Origin: DATLMR01 sp964615905
Lineage (GTDB): Bacteria; Acidobacteriota; Blastocatellia; UBA7656
Length of the DNA: 64,000 nt
NCBI GenBank assembly: GCA_964615905.1
Contig: CAZTUB010000020.1
Coordinates: forward strand, 1-64,000
Reading direction: 5' to 3'
The translations under genes were made by a program, and so were the position numbers. Under the pieces are notes generated by a model, which was given only the letters and a program-made list of their open reading frames with translations, did not search any database and had not been told where the DNA came from. Shown in pieces: positions 9,410-17,825 of the stretch; within the stretch, counting starts at the first letter, position 1, and each line of letters opens with the position of its first letter.

Positions 9410-10315
9410 TCACTTCTTTTCAAAATCGCGGTTTGTGAGCGGGGCGTTAACCTTATATTTTTTTATGCCCAGTTCTTCCCACGCTTTCCCGTTGACAGAT
9501 TTGTTGATCCTGTGGGGAAGCAGGATGCCGTTGACTGCGCGGTAGTCTGAAAAATAGACTTCCCAATTACCCTGCTCAAGCGGCCCCCCGGCGGCCACCT
9601 TCCCACCCTTGGCGTCCTTCAGTAGCCTCTCGGCCTCTTCCTCGCTCCCGGCGCGGTGAGTTGAAGTATTGACGGTCGTGCGCGGTATGACCCCCTTGTA
9701 TGTCATCATCAAAGGTCTGTGCGTAGACTTATCGAGAAACAGTAGCGCCGAAAACCCGTTCGGCCCTCTTAATTCGAGAACGTTTGCGGCCCCGTCTTTC
9801 GAGTTTGCCTCGCCCTTGTACTGGAAATCTATGGGAAACGTAGGCGACGATGTGAGCAGCAGGCTCGCCAGTTGTCGAGCAAATTCCAGACGCATGTGAC
9901 GGCCACGGCCCCTGTCGGCCTGCGGGCTATTGTCCTGATTTACAGAGCGAGACTTGATCCTTGCGTTGACCCCGCCGCTTGAGCTCGAATCGGTCCAGAA
10001 CTGGTCCCCGTTGAGCACGGTTGTCAATGTGACATCGACGTCTGCGATCAAGTTCATCGTCTCGACCCTCTTGAATTTGTCGGGCAGGAGCATAGAGATT
10101 TTAGCCTCGCCTGTCCGCTCCCTGCGCTCGCCGGTCCTGCGAAGGTCGCCCACCACCGTCAGGCTCTGGACGCCGTTTAGCGCTTGCTCGCCTCCGAGCG
10201 CGGCGCGGGCCTGTCTGAGCAATTCCTGCGTGCGAGAGTCAGTAGCGCTAACTTGATTGGTTACTATGACCGAAAGTAGGGACAAAATAGTCAGGGTCAT
10301 TAAAAATATTCGCAT
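9410..10315 (-). CDS. Secreted LolA-like outer-membrane lipoprotein-sorting-type protein
   Basis: A 301-residue exported protein. The start at 10315 is chosen because GGAGGTGAAA lies just upstream and because it gives a clean signal peptide ('MRIFLMTLTILSLLSVIV'). After the signal comes 'ARAALGGEQALNGVQSLTVVGDLRR', a pattern common at the start of acidobacterial LolA-fold proteins, then alternating beta-strands ending in 'VYFSDYRAVNGILLPHRINKSVNGKAWEE', which resembles the LolA/LppX half-barrel. It is likely periplasmic and binds a hydrophobic ligand. It lies between PmbA and the TonB-type gene on the same strand, close enough for one transcript. Whether it serves the peptide pathway or the receptor is unknown. 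Confidence 0.7.
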   Translation of the reverse strand: MRIFLMTLTILSLLSVIVTNQVSATDSRTQELLRQARAALGGEQALNGVQSLTVVGDLRRTGERRERTGEAKISMLLPDKFKRVETMNLIADVDVTLTTVLNGDQFWTDSSSSGGVNARIKSRSVNQDNSPQADRGRGRHMRLEFARQLASLLLTSSPTFPIDFQYKGEANSKDGAANVLELRGPNGFSALLFLDKSTHRPLMMTYKGVIPRTTVNTSTHRAGSEEEAERLLKDAKGGKVAAGGPLEQGNWEVYFSDYRAVNGILLPHRINKSVNGKAWEELGIKKYKVNAPLTNRDFEKK

Positions 10316-10386
10316 GAGAGTTTCACCTCCAATTCGAAAATTCACAGCTCGCCTGCCGACGAAAGACGCGTGCCGTCGCTGTCAGG

Positions 10387-11763
10387 TCAGGCAAGGGCAG
10401 AGATATTCATCTTGCTTACCAGCAAAGTCGGGGCTGCCAGCGCCGCGTCGCTCTCAACGTCATTGCCACAGGCGACTATATTTTTGAACGTATCGCCGAG
10501 CGGGGCCGATATGACAGCCGCTCGGACCGCGTGCGTCAGCTCGCCGTTCTCAATCCATATGCCTGTCGCCGCTTGCGTGAAGTTTGAGCCGAGCGGCATG
10601 GCGCGCGACATAAGCCTTGTCACATAAAACCCCTGGCGTACCCCGGACAGTATGCTTTCGGGTGAGGCCGACCCCGGCTCTATGTAGGCGTTTGAAGCGG
10701 CTACCCCCATCCGAATATCTTCGTTCGATACGGCGTTGCCTGTAGAGCCGAGCGCGAGCGTCCGCCCGTAATATGCGTTTAGCAGGTACTCGCTGAAAAC
10801 GCCTTTTTCGATGATGACCTTCCGGCGAGGCACGACACCTTCATGGTCGAAAGGGATCGTCCTCGGCCCGCCCGTCCTCACCGGGTCATCGACAAGAGTG
10901 ATGAGCGGGGAGCAGACCTGCTCTCCGACTTTGCCGAAGTAAGAGCCTTCAAGATACATAGCCACAGGGCCGCTGCAAAATTGAAGCAGTATACTCGCCA
11001 GGCTGCGCGCCGCCGTCGGAGCGAAAACTACCGGGAACCAGCCGGAGCTGGCAGGGCGGGCTCCTGTCTTTTGCGAGAGCTTGCTGATGGTTCGATCCAC
11101 GAGCTGTTCCATCTTCAGCCCTGCCAGCGTGCGGCTGCTGAGATTGGAACCCGCCGCCAGCTTGCCGCTCTCGTTGTTTGCCGCCTCTGCGTTCACGCTT
11201 ACGAAGTCGTTGTCGAGCACCGCATTCGCGCCAAGCGTCGCCGTTGTGGTCTGGTACGTTTCACAATAATTCTCGGAAGTACACAGCGCGACCTCCTGTA
11301 GGTTTACTTGAAAAGTCGAGCTGATAAGGTTTCCCAGGCGCGCATCTTTTTCTATGATCGCGGACTGGAGCCTTGTAACTATCTGCTGCATATCGTCCGG
11401 CGAAATATCGACCAGCGATTGATCGAATATCCCAAGGTCGCCCGACAGTTTGCCTAACTGTTTCGGGTCGGCCAGCCCCAGGAACTTGTCCTTGGAGGTC
11501 TGTTTGGATAGATCAACCGCCTGAGCGACCAAAGAATCGAGGACCTGCTCGGAAGTGCCGCGCCCCGAAACTATCGCGCCGTTGTGTTTGTTAAAGACAC
11601 GCAGGGTGATGCGTGTTGTGTCGCTCAGGCCGTTTAGCGCCGTCTCGCCGCCGAACGCTTGCAAGGCCCTCTCGCGTCTGCCGACCACCAGGGCCTCTGC
11701 TTCGGCAGCGCCGCGCTGCCTACATAATTGAACCGCTTTTTGCGCCAGCTCTACAGGCTTCAT
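10387..11763 (-). CDS. pmbA: TldE/PmbA-family partner of TldD
   Basis: A 458-residue member of the TldD/PmbA metalloprotease family. The N-terminus ('AQKAVQLCRQRGAAEAEALVV') and the C-terminal part ('FDHEGVVPRRKVIIEKGVFSEYLLNAYYGR', 'NAYIEPG', 'GIWIENGELTHAVR') are diagnostic. It lacks the HExxxH metal site carried by its neighbour, as TldE subunits do. TldD and TldE form a heterodimer that degrades unfolded peptides and removes the leader of microcin B17 in E. coli. Here the pair lies next to a small peptide gene and other RiPP-type proteins, so leader removal or peptide tailoring is the likely job. AAGGGAGC precedes the ATG. It follows tldD by 47 bases. Confidence 0.92.
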   Translation of the reverse strand: MKPVELAQKAVQLCRQRGAAEAEALVVGRRERALQAFGGETALNGLSDTTRITLRVFNKHNGAIVSGRGTSEQVLDSLVAQAVDLSKQTSKDKFLGLADPKQLGKLSGDLGIFDQSLVDISPDDMQQIVTRLQSAIIEKDARLGNLISSTFQVNLQEVALCTSENYCETYQTTTATLGANAVLDNDFVSVNAEAANNESGKLAAGSNLSSRTLAGLKMEQLVDRTISKLSQKTGARPASSGWFPVVFAPTAARSLASILLQFCSGPVAMYLEGSYFGKVGEQVCSPLITLVDDPVRTGGPRTIPFDHEGVVPRRKVIIEKGVFSEYLLNAYYGRTLALGSTGNAVSNEDIRMGVAASNAYIEPGSASPESILSGVRQGFYVTRLMSRAMPLGSNFTQAATGIWIENGELTHAVRAAVISAPLGDTFKNIVACGNDVESDAALAAPTLLVSKMNISALA

Positions 11764-11810
11764 GATGAAGCTCCCTTATGTAATTCCGTTCACAGGATAA
11801 GAAAGTTCCC

Positions 11811-13358
11811 TTATGAGTTCCAATTTCCGCCCACCGTCATAGATTCAATTTTTAGCGTCGGCGTGCCGACTGTGACCGGGATCGCCTGTCCTTGCTTGCC
11901 ACAGGCCCAGAGGTTATCGCTTATCTGCATGTCGTTGCCGACCATACTGACGCGATTCAAAATCTGTGGCCCGTTACCCAACAGCAATACATTGGACAAA
12001 GGAGCCGTGATCCGGCCCGACTCTATAAGAAATGCTTCCAGGGGGACGAACGTGAAATCGCCTGTCGTTATGTTGACATTACCACCTGCGAAGAACTTCG
12101 CATATATGCCGTAGTTCACCGAGCGTATAATATCTTCCGCGCTGGAGTCGCCGTTTTCCAGGTATGTGTTCGTCATTCGAGGCATGGGCGGAAAGCTGAA
12201 ATTTTGCCTGCGCCCGTTGCCCGTGGGGTTGACGCCCATCTTCTCGGCCGTCTCGCGGCTGTGCATGTAGCCCGTGAGACGGCCCCGCTCGATGAGCGGC
12301 GTCCGTGACGAGGCGACGCCTTCGTCATCGAAATTGATCGACCCGTTCAAGTTAGGGCGGTGGCCGTCGTCATAGATAGTGCATAGCGGGGAAGCGACCA
12401 CTTCGCCGAGTCGGTTCGAGTAGGCGGAATACCCTCTGAGGTTGAAATCGGCTTCGAGCCCGTGGCCCACGGCTTCGTGCAGCAGCACTCCGCTGTAAGC
12501 GGGGCCGAGGACGACGGGCAGCTCGCCCGACGGCGCTCCTTTCGCCTCCATCTGGTGGCGGGCCATCTCGACCGCGCGATGCGCTATGCTCTCAGGCGAG
12601 TGTGCCTCGAAATACTCGAAGCCGTAATGTCCGCCGCCTGTGAATGAGCCGCGACCGGTCTTTCCCGTATCATCATTCGTCGCCGATACGTTTACGAATA
12701 TCTGGAGCAGCGGCTGGGTGTCGTGCGCTATCACGCCGCCCGAAGTGGCGACGCTTATAAAGCGCACCGTGTCGCGGTAAGTGACGCGAACCGAGTTGAC
12801 CATCGGGTCGGCCTTTTTGGCCGCCTCAACTATGCGCTCGACGATTGCCTGCTTTTCCCTTAGCGGGTCCGCCGGGGGTTGAACGACAGGGTAGAGGCCG
12901 GGCACTTCCAGCGGGCGCAAAGAACGCACACGCGAACCCTTGCCCGCGCGCGCTGACGCCGCAGCGGTCCTGGCCGCCTGCGTCATACCTTCCCACGAAA
13001 GGTCTTCGGTCGCGCAGAAGGCCGTATGGCCGTCAGCCATCACCCGCACGCCCGCGCCGCTAAGGGCCTCGACACCGGCATGATGCAACCTGTCGCCGTC
13101 AAACATGAGAGTCGTGCCCACTGAGTGCTCAAGGAACACGTCGGCGTATTTCCCCTTCTGATCAAGAGCCATTTCGAGCAGCTGGGCCAGCCGGTAGTCG
13201 TCAAGCCCCGTGTCCTTGTAGATAGCAACCGACGCAGCATTGCGATCATCCTTGCTCTTCCAGGCAAGCCTGTACATCTCCCACAGGGCAAAGCCCGCCC
13301 CCGCGCCCAACCCCATCTGCAAGATTTTTCGGCGGCTGATCTTCTTCTCTTCGCTCAT
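11811..13358 (-). CDS. tldD: TldD-family metalloprotease with twin-arginine-like N-terminus
   Basis: A 515-residue catalytic TldD subunit. The zinc site is H294-E-A-V-G-H299 followed by 'GLEADFNLRGYSAYSNRLGE', as in the family. The N-terminus is unusual for TldD: 'ISRRKILQMGLGAGAGFALWEMYRLA' carries a twin-arginine motif followed by a hydrophobic stretch, which suggests Tat export or membrane anchoring, whereas E. coli TldD is cytoplasmic. Its partner PmbA shows no such signal, so either the partner rides along or the stretch is only an anchor. CGAGGAGTT precedes the ATG. The gene sits between the phosphodiesterase gene and pmbA in the putative RiPP operon. Confidence 0.93.
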   Translation of the reverse strand: MSEEKKISRRKILQMGLGAGAGFALWEMYRLAWKSKDDRNAASVAIYKDTGLDDYRLAQLLEMALDQKGKYADVFLEHSVGTTLMFDGDRLHHAGVEALSGAGVRVMADGHTAFCATEDLSWEGMTQAARTAAASARAGKGSRVRSLRPLEVPGLYPVVQPPADPLREKQAIVERIVEAAKKADPMVNSVRVTYRDTVRFISVATSGGVIAHDTQPLLQIFVNVSATNDDTGKTGRGSFTGGGHYGFEYFEAHSPESIAHRAVEMARHQMEAKGAPSGELPVVLGPAYSGVLLHEAVGHGLEADFNLRGYSAYSNRLGEVVASPLCTIYDDGHRPNLNGSINFDDEGVASSRTPLIERGRLTGYMHSRETAEKMGVNPTGNGRRQNFSFPPMPRMTNTYLENGDSSAEDIIRSVNYGIYAKFFAGGNVNITTGDFTFVPLEAFLIESGRITAPLSNVLLLGNGPQILNRVSMVGNDMQISDNLWACGKQGQAIPVTVGTPTLKIESMTVGGNWNS

Positions 13359-13379
13359 AACTCCTCGTCCGTTGCGCGC

Positions 13380-14735
13380 TCAATCGAGCGGGCGGCGACA
13401 CCTGCACTGCTCGGATACAATCGCTGACGCCTCGAAAATCTTTATCCCGTCGGGTATAGACATGGGGCGGTTGACGAACAGAAAAGCGTCGTCGTACGTG
13501 TGCATGCCTTTTAGAAGTCCGGTCTTGAATAACTCGCGGCTGTTGAGCTGGTCCTTCAGGTCGTACCCGTAGTGGCCCAGAGCGACCAGATCGGGCGCTA
13601 CGCCTGACACGTTCGCGCCGTAAAAGCTCCGCCAGTTCTCGACCCGCTCGATGACCGGCTCGCCGTTGTGCGGGTTGCGCAGTTGCATAAGCCGCTCGGT
13701 TATCTGCTCGCAGACCGATTCAAACTCGCCGCCCGGCTCGACGGACCCGCGCGGCTCTCGCCCCTTGAGGTTGATATAGATTCGCCCCGGTATGAGGCTG
13801 TACGCCTTTGAGCGCCCGTCTATCTCTTCGAGCGACTTTGGCGTGTTGGTCTGGAATCGCAGGAACCCCTCCTGCTGGAGCCAGACGTTGAGGTTGACCT
13901 CGTATTTGACGCTGCAAAAACCGTGGTCCGAAAGCATCATAAGCATCGTGTCGTCTTCGATCTTGTCTGCGACTTCGCCTATGATCTCGTCTATGCGAGA
14001 GTAAAGCCTTAGAAAATCCTTATAGTGCGGGGCTTGCGGGTCATACTGGTCCCACATGAAATGGTGCAGGCGGTCGGTCGTCATGAAGTGTATCATCATC
14101 AGGTCCCATCTCTGCTTATTCCAGAAATGAAACATAGCCTCGCGGTAACGCTCTGTGACCAGAAAGACCTCTTCGAAAAACTTCTCAGGGTCGGCGGCAA
14201 GCCGTGCGTTTACGTCGATCCGGTAATCGAGCTTTTTGAGTTCGTCCAAAATCTCAGCGGGGTGCACAGCCTTCTCAAGCGACGGCGACAGGAAACACCC
14301 AATCGACACCCCCTCTTTGAGCTTGACCGGGGGGAAGTTGACGGGCATGCCCATCACCATCACCTTCAACCCTATGTTGGCGGCGTACTCTTCGAGCGTG
14401 TTGAGCGGGAGCATGCTCGACTGGGGAAAGTATGTCTTGTAGCTTCGCGGTCGCCTGTCCGTGAACCCTGTTATCCCGTGCTGGCCGGGGTTGAGCCCCG
14501 TGCGAAAAGAGGTCCAGGCTACCGATGACACGCAAGGCAGAGTCGATTCCATCTTGCGCAGGGTGCCTGCGGCCACAAGCTTTTGCATGTTCGGCATCAC
14601 GCCCGCAAGCATCAACTCTTGCAGCAGAGTGTAAGGCACTCCGTCGAGCCCGAGCACAACGGCGCGGCCCGACCGCAAGGCGTCGCGCTTGATGTCGGCG
14701 GCCAGATCTTCGATTAATGAATCTATAGCCTGCAT
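13380..14735 (-). CDS. Alkaline-phosphatase-superfamily type I phosphodiesterase/nucleotide pyrophosphatase-like protein
   Basis: A 451-residue hydrolase of the type I phosphodiesterase group. Visible metal and nucleophile motifs are 'VVLGLDGVP' near the N-terminus (Asp ligand), 'SVAWTSFRTGLNPGQHGITGF' (Thr/Ser nucleophile region), 'HFMTTDRLHHFMWD' and 'MLSDHGF' (Asp-His ligands). No signal peptide is seen, so it is probably cytoplasmic. Such enzymes split phosphodiester or phosphosulfate bonds. It is the first gene after the small peptide gene, separated by two hairpins. In this context it could act on a nucleotide-activated intermediate or on the peptide itself; neither is shown by sequence. 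Confidence 0.85.
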   Translation of the reverse strand: MQAIDSLIEDLAADIKRDALRSGRAVVLGLDGVPYTLLQELMLAGVMPNMQKLVAAGTLRKMESTLPCVSSVAWTSFRTGLNPGQHGITGFTDRRPRSYKTYFPQSSMLPLNTLEEYAANIGLKVMVMGMPVNFPPVKLKEGVSIGCFLSPSLEKAVHPAEILDELKKLDYRIDVNARLAADPEKFFEEVFLVTERYREAMFHFWNKQRWDLMMIHFMTTDRLHHFMWDQYDPQAPHYKDFLRLYSRIDEIIGEVADKIEDDTMLMMLSDHGFCSVKYEVNLNVWLQQEGFLRFQTNTPKSLEEIDGRSKAYSLIPGRIYINLKGREPRGSVEPGGEFESVCEQITERLMQLRNPHNGEPVIERVENWRSFYGANVSGVAPDLVALGHYGYDLKDQLNSRELFKTGLLKGMHTYDDAFLFVNRPMSIPDGIKIFEASAIVSEQCRCRRPLD

Positions 14736-14773
14736 GAAGTCTACCCTTTAGAGTATATTTGTAGTGTAGATCG

Positions 14774-14828
14774 CCACGCCGAGGCGTGGGGAAAGTGCTC
14801 CCACAGGTTCGGAGCCTGCGAGAGCACT
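14774..14828 (-). promoter_or_regulatory. Two adjacent hairpins between the peptide gene and the phosphodiesterase gene
   Basis: On the minus strand just after the peptide stop, AGTGCTC and GAGCACT (14794-14828) enclose a nested CAGG/CCTG stem, followed at once by CCACGCC-tc-GGCGTGG (14774-14789). No U-tract follows, so full termination is unlikely. A partial stop or an mRNA-stabilising structure here would raise precursor peptide over enzyme output, a common arrangement in RiPP operons. Confidence 0.5.
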
Positions 14829-14847
14829 GTTGGTAACCCGCCAGGGA

Positions 14848-15051
14848 TTACGTGAAGTACCAGGTGCCGGAGGTCGTGTAAAGCGTTCCGGTAATTACGG
14901 TGATCGTAATGGTGGCTGGCGATCTACGGATAATAATTATCCCCGGATCGGCGCCGAGTCCGAGCATCTGCATTTCCATGCGCGGCTCCAACTCTTCCAC
15001 CGAAAAATCGTTTGTCACCTCGTTCAGAGACATCAGTCTATTCGGCGTCAT
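14848..15051 (-). CDS. Putative RiPP precursor peptide (67 residues, Thr/Ile-rich C-terminus)
   Basis: A 67-residue peptide preceded by an excellent ribosome site (AAAGGAGAGG, then ATT and the ATG at 15051). The frame is open 12 codons further upstream, but that start has no such site. The first half is acidic and leader-like ('FSVEELEPRMEMQMLGLG', residues 16-33). The second half is strikingly biased: 'DPGIIIIRRSPATITITVIT' (35-54), then Gly, Thr, Tyr, Ser and Trp up to residue 67. There is no Cys, so thioether bridges are excluded, but many beta-branched Thr and Ile residues are available. It lies inside an operon with TldD/TldE, a PqqD-like domain and a pseudo-radical-SAM protein. Precursor status is inferred from size, composition, ribosome site and context. 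Confidence 0.6.
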   Translation of the reverse strand: MTPNRLMSLNEVTNDFSVEELEPRMEMQMLGLGADPGIIIIRRSPATITITVITGTLYTTSGTWYFT

Positions 15052-15189
15052 AATCCTCTCCTTTCGTGGGTTTATGCTGGGGAGCACCCAGACTTTGCCC
15101 GGACTAAACCCCCGGCAGCTGTGGCAGCTATTACCGCACAGGCGTTGCCGCGATACTCAGGCCGGACAAACTCTTATGGCTCAGGTTAC

Positions 15190-16398
15190 TTACACGTAGC
15201 CGAAGGCCTTCAACTTCTTCTCCGTGATGTCGGAAAGCTCAACCACATGATCTTTTCTCCCCTGTAGCCTGTCCGAATGACGCTCGGCTACGGCTCGAAA
15301 TTCTTCGAGGATATTTTGAGCTTCCGTGTCGAGGGCGCTGTCGAGGAGGTTTTCTGAAACCCCGTCACCGTTAATACGGTGGAAGCTTTCCCTCCAGTAA
15401 CCGAGTCCAGAAATCAACATCCAGTCACGCTGGCGCACGGCCAGGTAGCGATGACGATTGCGTATGCCGTCGGGGCCCGCGATAACTAGCGGGCGATCAT
15501 CACCCACCCTGCGCGCCATCAACGGCGTAATGCTCTCTCCGTCGAACCCCTCGAAGGCTTCGCCATCGGCTGCCTGGCATAACTCCAGGACAGTAGGCAG
15601 CAGATTGACAGAGCTCACGGGGGTCGATATGCGAGACGGCAGTATGTCCGGCCCGCTGATTATCAACGGTATGTTTATGACCGCTTCGTTGAAGTTGCAG
15701 TGGAAAGAGACATAAGGCTCCCAGGCCTCGCCGTGATCCGCCGTTATGATGAAGTATGTATTCTCCAATTTGCCAAGCGCCTTTAGCTTGTTCGCTATTA
15801 TTCTCAGGAACCGCGCGGCGTTGGCTATCTCGCGCCGGTAAGAGTCGTAGATGACCTCTTCCTGGCCCGTCGTCACAAGGTGACGGATGTAGTTGAGCGC
15901 GCGCGAGGGGTGATCGTAATCGGCCCTCGCGTCGTTGTAATCCTTCGGCACAACCATCCCGTACGGGTAATGGACGTTGTATGTGTGCCAGAAGACGAAA
16001 AACGGGTTGTCGCCGCTGATACATTTGAGCAGGCCGGGGCTCGTAGCCGTCCCCGTGTAATCTATCGGGGAGTCCGAGAATAGAGAGCCGAGCTGCGGTA
16101 TGGCAAAGCAGCCCGTCGAGTAGCACGCGTCGTGGAATAGATCGAACGCAGTCTTTGTTCCCGGCGCGAAGCGGTGAGCCCAGCTCCAGATCGCGTGCGA
16201 TGTCGCGTCGAGGCCCGTCAGCATGGTCGCGTGCGAAGGCATCGTCCAGTTGCCGCCCGGAAAAGTATTCTCAAACGTGCAGCCCTGCTCGGCCAGCTCG
16301 TCTATGAAGTTGGCACGGTTGCGCTGCGGGTCATATGTGTAGAGAAAGTCTTTCCTGAGCGAATCGATTGAGACCCAAAAAACATTTGCCTTATCCAT
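15190..16398 (-). CDS. Sulfatase-fold (AlkP superfamily) hydrolase with Thr at the nucleophile position
   Basis: A 402-residue protein of the sulfatase/alkaline phosphatase fold. Metal-binding motifs are 'VFWVSIDSLRKD' (Asp12) and 'YFIITADHGEAWEP' (Asp-His). At the place where true sulfatases carry the formylglycine Cys or Ser (C/S-x-P-x-R) the sequence is 'GNWTMPSHATMLTG', with Thr. A Thr nucleophile is found in phosphoglycerol and phosphoethanolamine transferases of this fold, so a phospho- rather than sulfo-substrate is likely. There is no signal peptide. The C-terminus 'EKKLKAFGYV' resembles that of the APS kinase three genes upstream ('RRLEALGYV'). It lies between the M50 protease and the peptide gene. 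Confidence 0.87.
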   Translation of the reverse strand: MDKANVFWVSIDSLRKDFLYTYDPQRNRANFIDELAEQGCTFENTFPGGNWTMPSHATMLTGLDATSHAIWSWAHRFAPGTKTAFDLFHDACYSTGCFAIPQLGSLFSDSPIDYTGTATSPGLLKCISGDNPFFVFWHTYNVHYPYGMVVPKDYNDARADYDHPSRALNYIRHLVTTGQEEVIYDSYRREIANAARFLRIIANKLKALGKLENTYFIITADHGEAWEPYVSFHCNFNEAVINIPLIISGPDILPSRISTPVSSVNLLPTVLELCQAADGEAFEGFDGESITPLMARRVGDDRPLVIAGPDGIRNRHRYLAVRQRDWMLISGLGYWRESFHRINGDGVSENLLDSALDTEAQNILEEFRAVAERHSDRLQGRKDHVVELSDITEKKLKAFGYV

Positions 16399-16419
16399 GC
16401 AATCAACCTTTCGAGTGAC

Positions 16420-17796
16420 CTATTCTTGAGTGGCTCCGGCGACCGCTTGAGCCTGACTCTGTCTTACGAAGACCTTCGCGGCCGCGCTGCGCAATATGCT
16501 GAAGGCCTTGAGCCCCACGCCGATAATCAGCGACATCATGGTCAGTATCAGCAACACGGATAGACACAGGCGAATGATCGAAGAGGAAAACAGCGCCCAG
16601 TCGGAGACCTCTATGCCCTTCAATATGCCTGCGAAGAATTTCGAGAGCACCACAGAGCCAACTGTATAAACACGCGGCGCGCGGCTGATGATAAAGAATG
16701 CGAGCATCAGCCAGAATGCATTTCTCACCAGCGCGTAGGCGACCAGAATCGCCGCGCGCCCCCGTCCGAGCTGCGGCAGCGGGCGGTCCGTCTCCCGGCC
16801 AAAAAGCCGCCTCAGTCTGTGAGATAGAATCCGCTCGGAGTTAACGCGCAGATTCGGCACCGCAAGAGCATCCGTGAGCAGCCAGTAACCGTCGAACTTC
16901 ACGAACGGATTTAGAGAGACTATGCAGAGCACGTCCGAAGCGAGCACTGTGGCGACAAGCGGCACGAACTCAGTCTTCAAGTAGATTAAACAGAGTACGG
17001 AAGCGGCGATGCTCTGGAAAAATATGCCGCCTACGTCTACTACCATTCTCTGTCGCCGCTTGAGCTTCCAGCTATTGCTGACGTCTGCGTAGAAAGCGGG
17101 CACGTAGTAGTAGAGCTGAAAGCCAATCAATCCGGTGTATAAGCCGTAGCGGACCTGCGCCGCCGCGTGACCGAATTCGTGAATAAGCACGACGAGGATG
17201 AGCAGGGCCAGCCCGGCGAGGTATTCTTCGGGGGTCGCCCGCGCAACTATCTGCCTCAGGTACCGCCCGCCCGCTTCGCTGTAGAGCAAGTACCTTGATG
17301 CGACGATCAAGATGAGCGCGAAAAAGACGGAGAGCGGCTCAAAAAAGACCGAAAGCGAAGAGCAGATACTGCGCACGTGCCTGCGTTTGAGCAAAGGCCA
17401 GCGGAACCGCCCGAATAACAGCCGCACGTACAGGGGGCCCTTGTTCTCCCTGGCGACTTTCTTTGATTTCTCAAACGCAGCGTTCGCATCGGCAGGGGCC
17501 TCGCCCCTTGGGTATGCGAGGCCGCGAGGCAATAGCTGTTGCTCGATTATGAATCTAAGGTCCTCGCAGCTTATCTCACGGCCCCAGGCTTCCGACAGAT
17601 TGCGCGCCGCCTCTTCGAGAGATTTGTCTTCTTCCAATTGCAATATGATCTCTGCGAGTTTGGCAGCGATGATAAAACGTTTGCCCGGACCCAGAAGCGT
17701 CACGATGTAATGCGGATCGGCCAGAGCCATCTCGACCCTGTTAAGGCTCAGGGGAGGGAGGGAAAATGGATACTGGCCCGCTTTTTCGATGGACAT
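16420..17796 (-). CDS. M50-family membrane metalloprotease with N-terminal PqqD-like domain
   Basis: A 458-residue integral membrane protease. The first ~95 residues are soluble and look like a PqqD/RRE-type peptide-binding domain ('DPHYIVTLLGPGKRFIIAAKLA' and 'KSLEEAARNLSEAWGREIS'). Several membrane spans follow. The zinc site is H206-E-F-G-H210 in 'VVLIHEFGHAAAQVRYG', and the third ligand Asp lies in 'NPFVKFDGYWLLTDA' near 300, as in site-2-protease homologues found beside peptide-modifying radical SAM genes. It may bind and cut the peptide leader at the membrane, or take part in export. It starts 30 bases after the pseudo-radical-SAM gene and ends 22 bases before the sulfatase-fold gene. 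Confidence 0.87.
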   Translation of the reverse strand: MSIEKAGQYPFSLPPLSLNRVEMALADPHYIVTLLGPGKRFIIAAKLAEIILQLEEDKSLEEAARNLSEAWGREISCEDLRFIIEQQLLPRGLAYPRGEAPADANAAFEKSKKVARENKGPLYVRLLFGRFRWPLLKRRHVRSICSSLSVFFEPLSVFFALILIVASRYLLYSEAGGRYLRQIVARATPEEYLAGLALLILVVLIHEFGHAAAQVRYGLYTGLIGFQLYYYVPAFYADVSNSWKLKRRQRMVVDVGGIFFQSIAASVLCLIYLKTEFVPLVATVLASDVLCIVSLNPFVKFDGYWLLTDALAVPNLRVNSERILSHRLRRLFGRETDRPLPQLGRGRAAILVAYALVRNAFWLMLAFFIISRAPRVYTVGSVVLSKFFAGILKGIEVSDWALFSSSIIRLCLSVLLILTMMSLIIGVGLKAFSILRSAAAKVFVRQSQAQAVAGATQE

Positions 17797-17825
17797 TTTC
17801 TTCTTCCATGCGCCGGGTTCGATCT

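Noticed and set aside
14900..15199. Plus-strand frame opposite the peptide gene
   Set aside because: No ribosome site, and it overlaps the better supported minus-strand peptide gene and the sulfatase-fold gene end.
15190..16398. Genuine sulfatase
   Set aside because: The formylglycine position holds Thr and the C/S-x-P-x-R motif is not kept.
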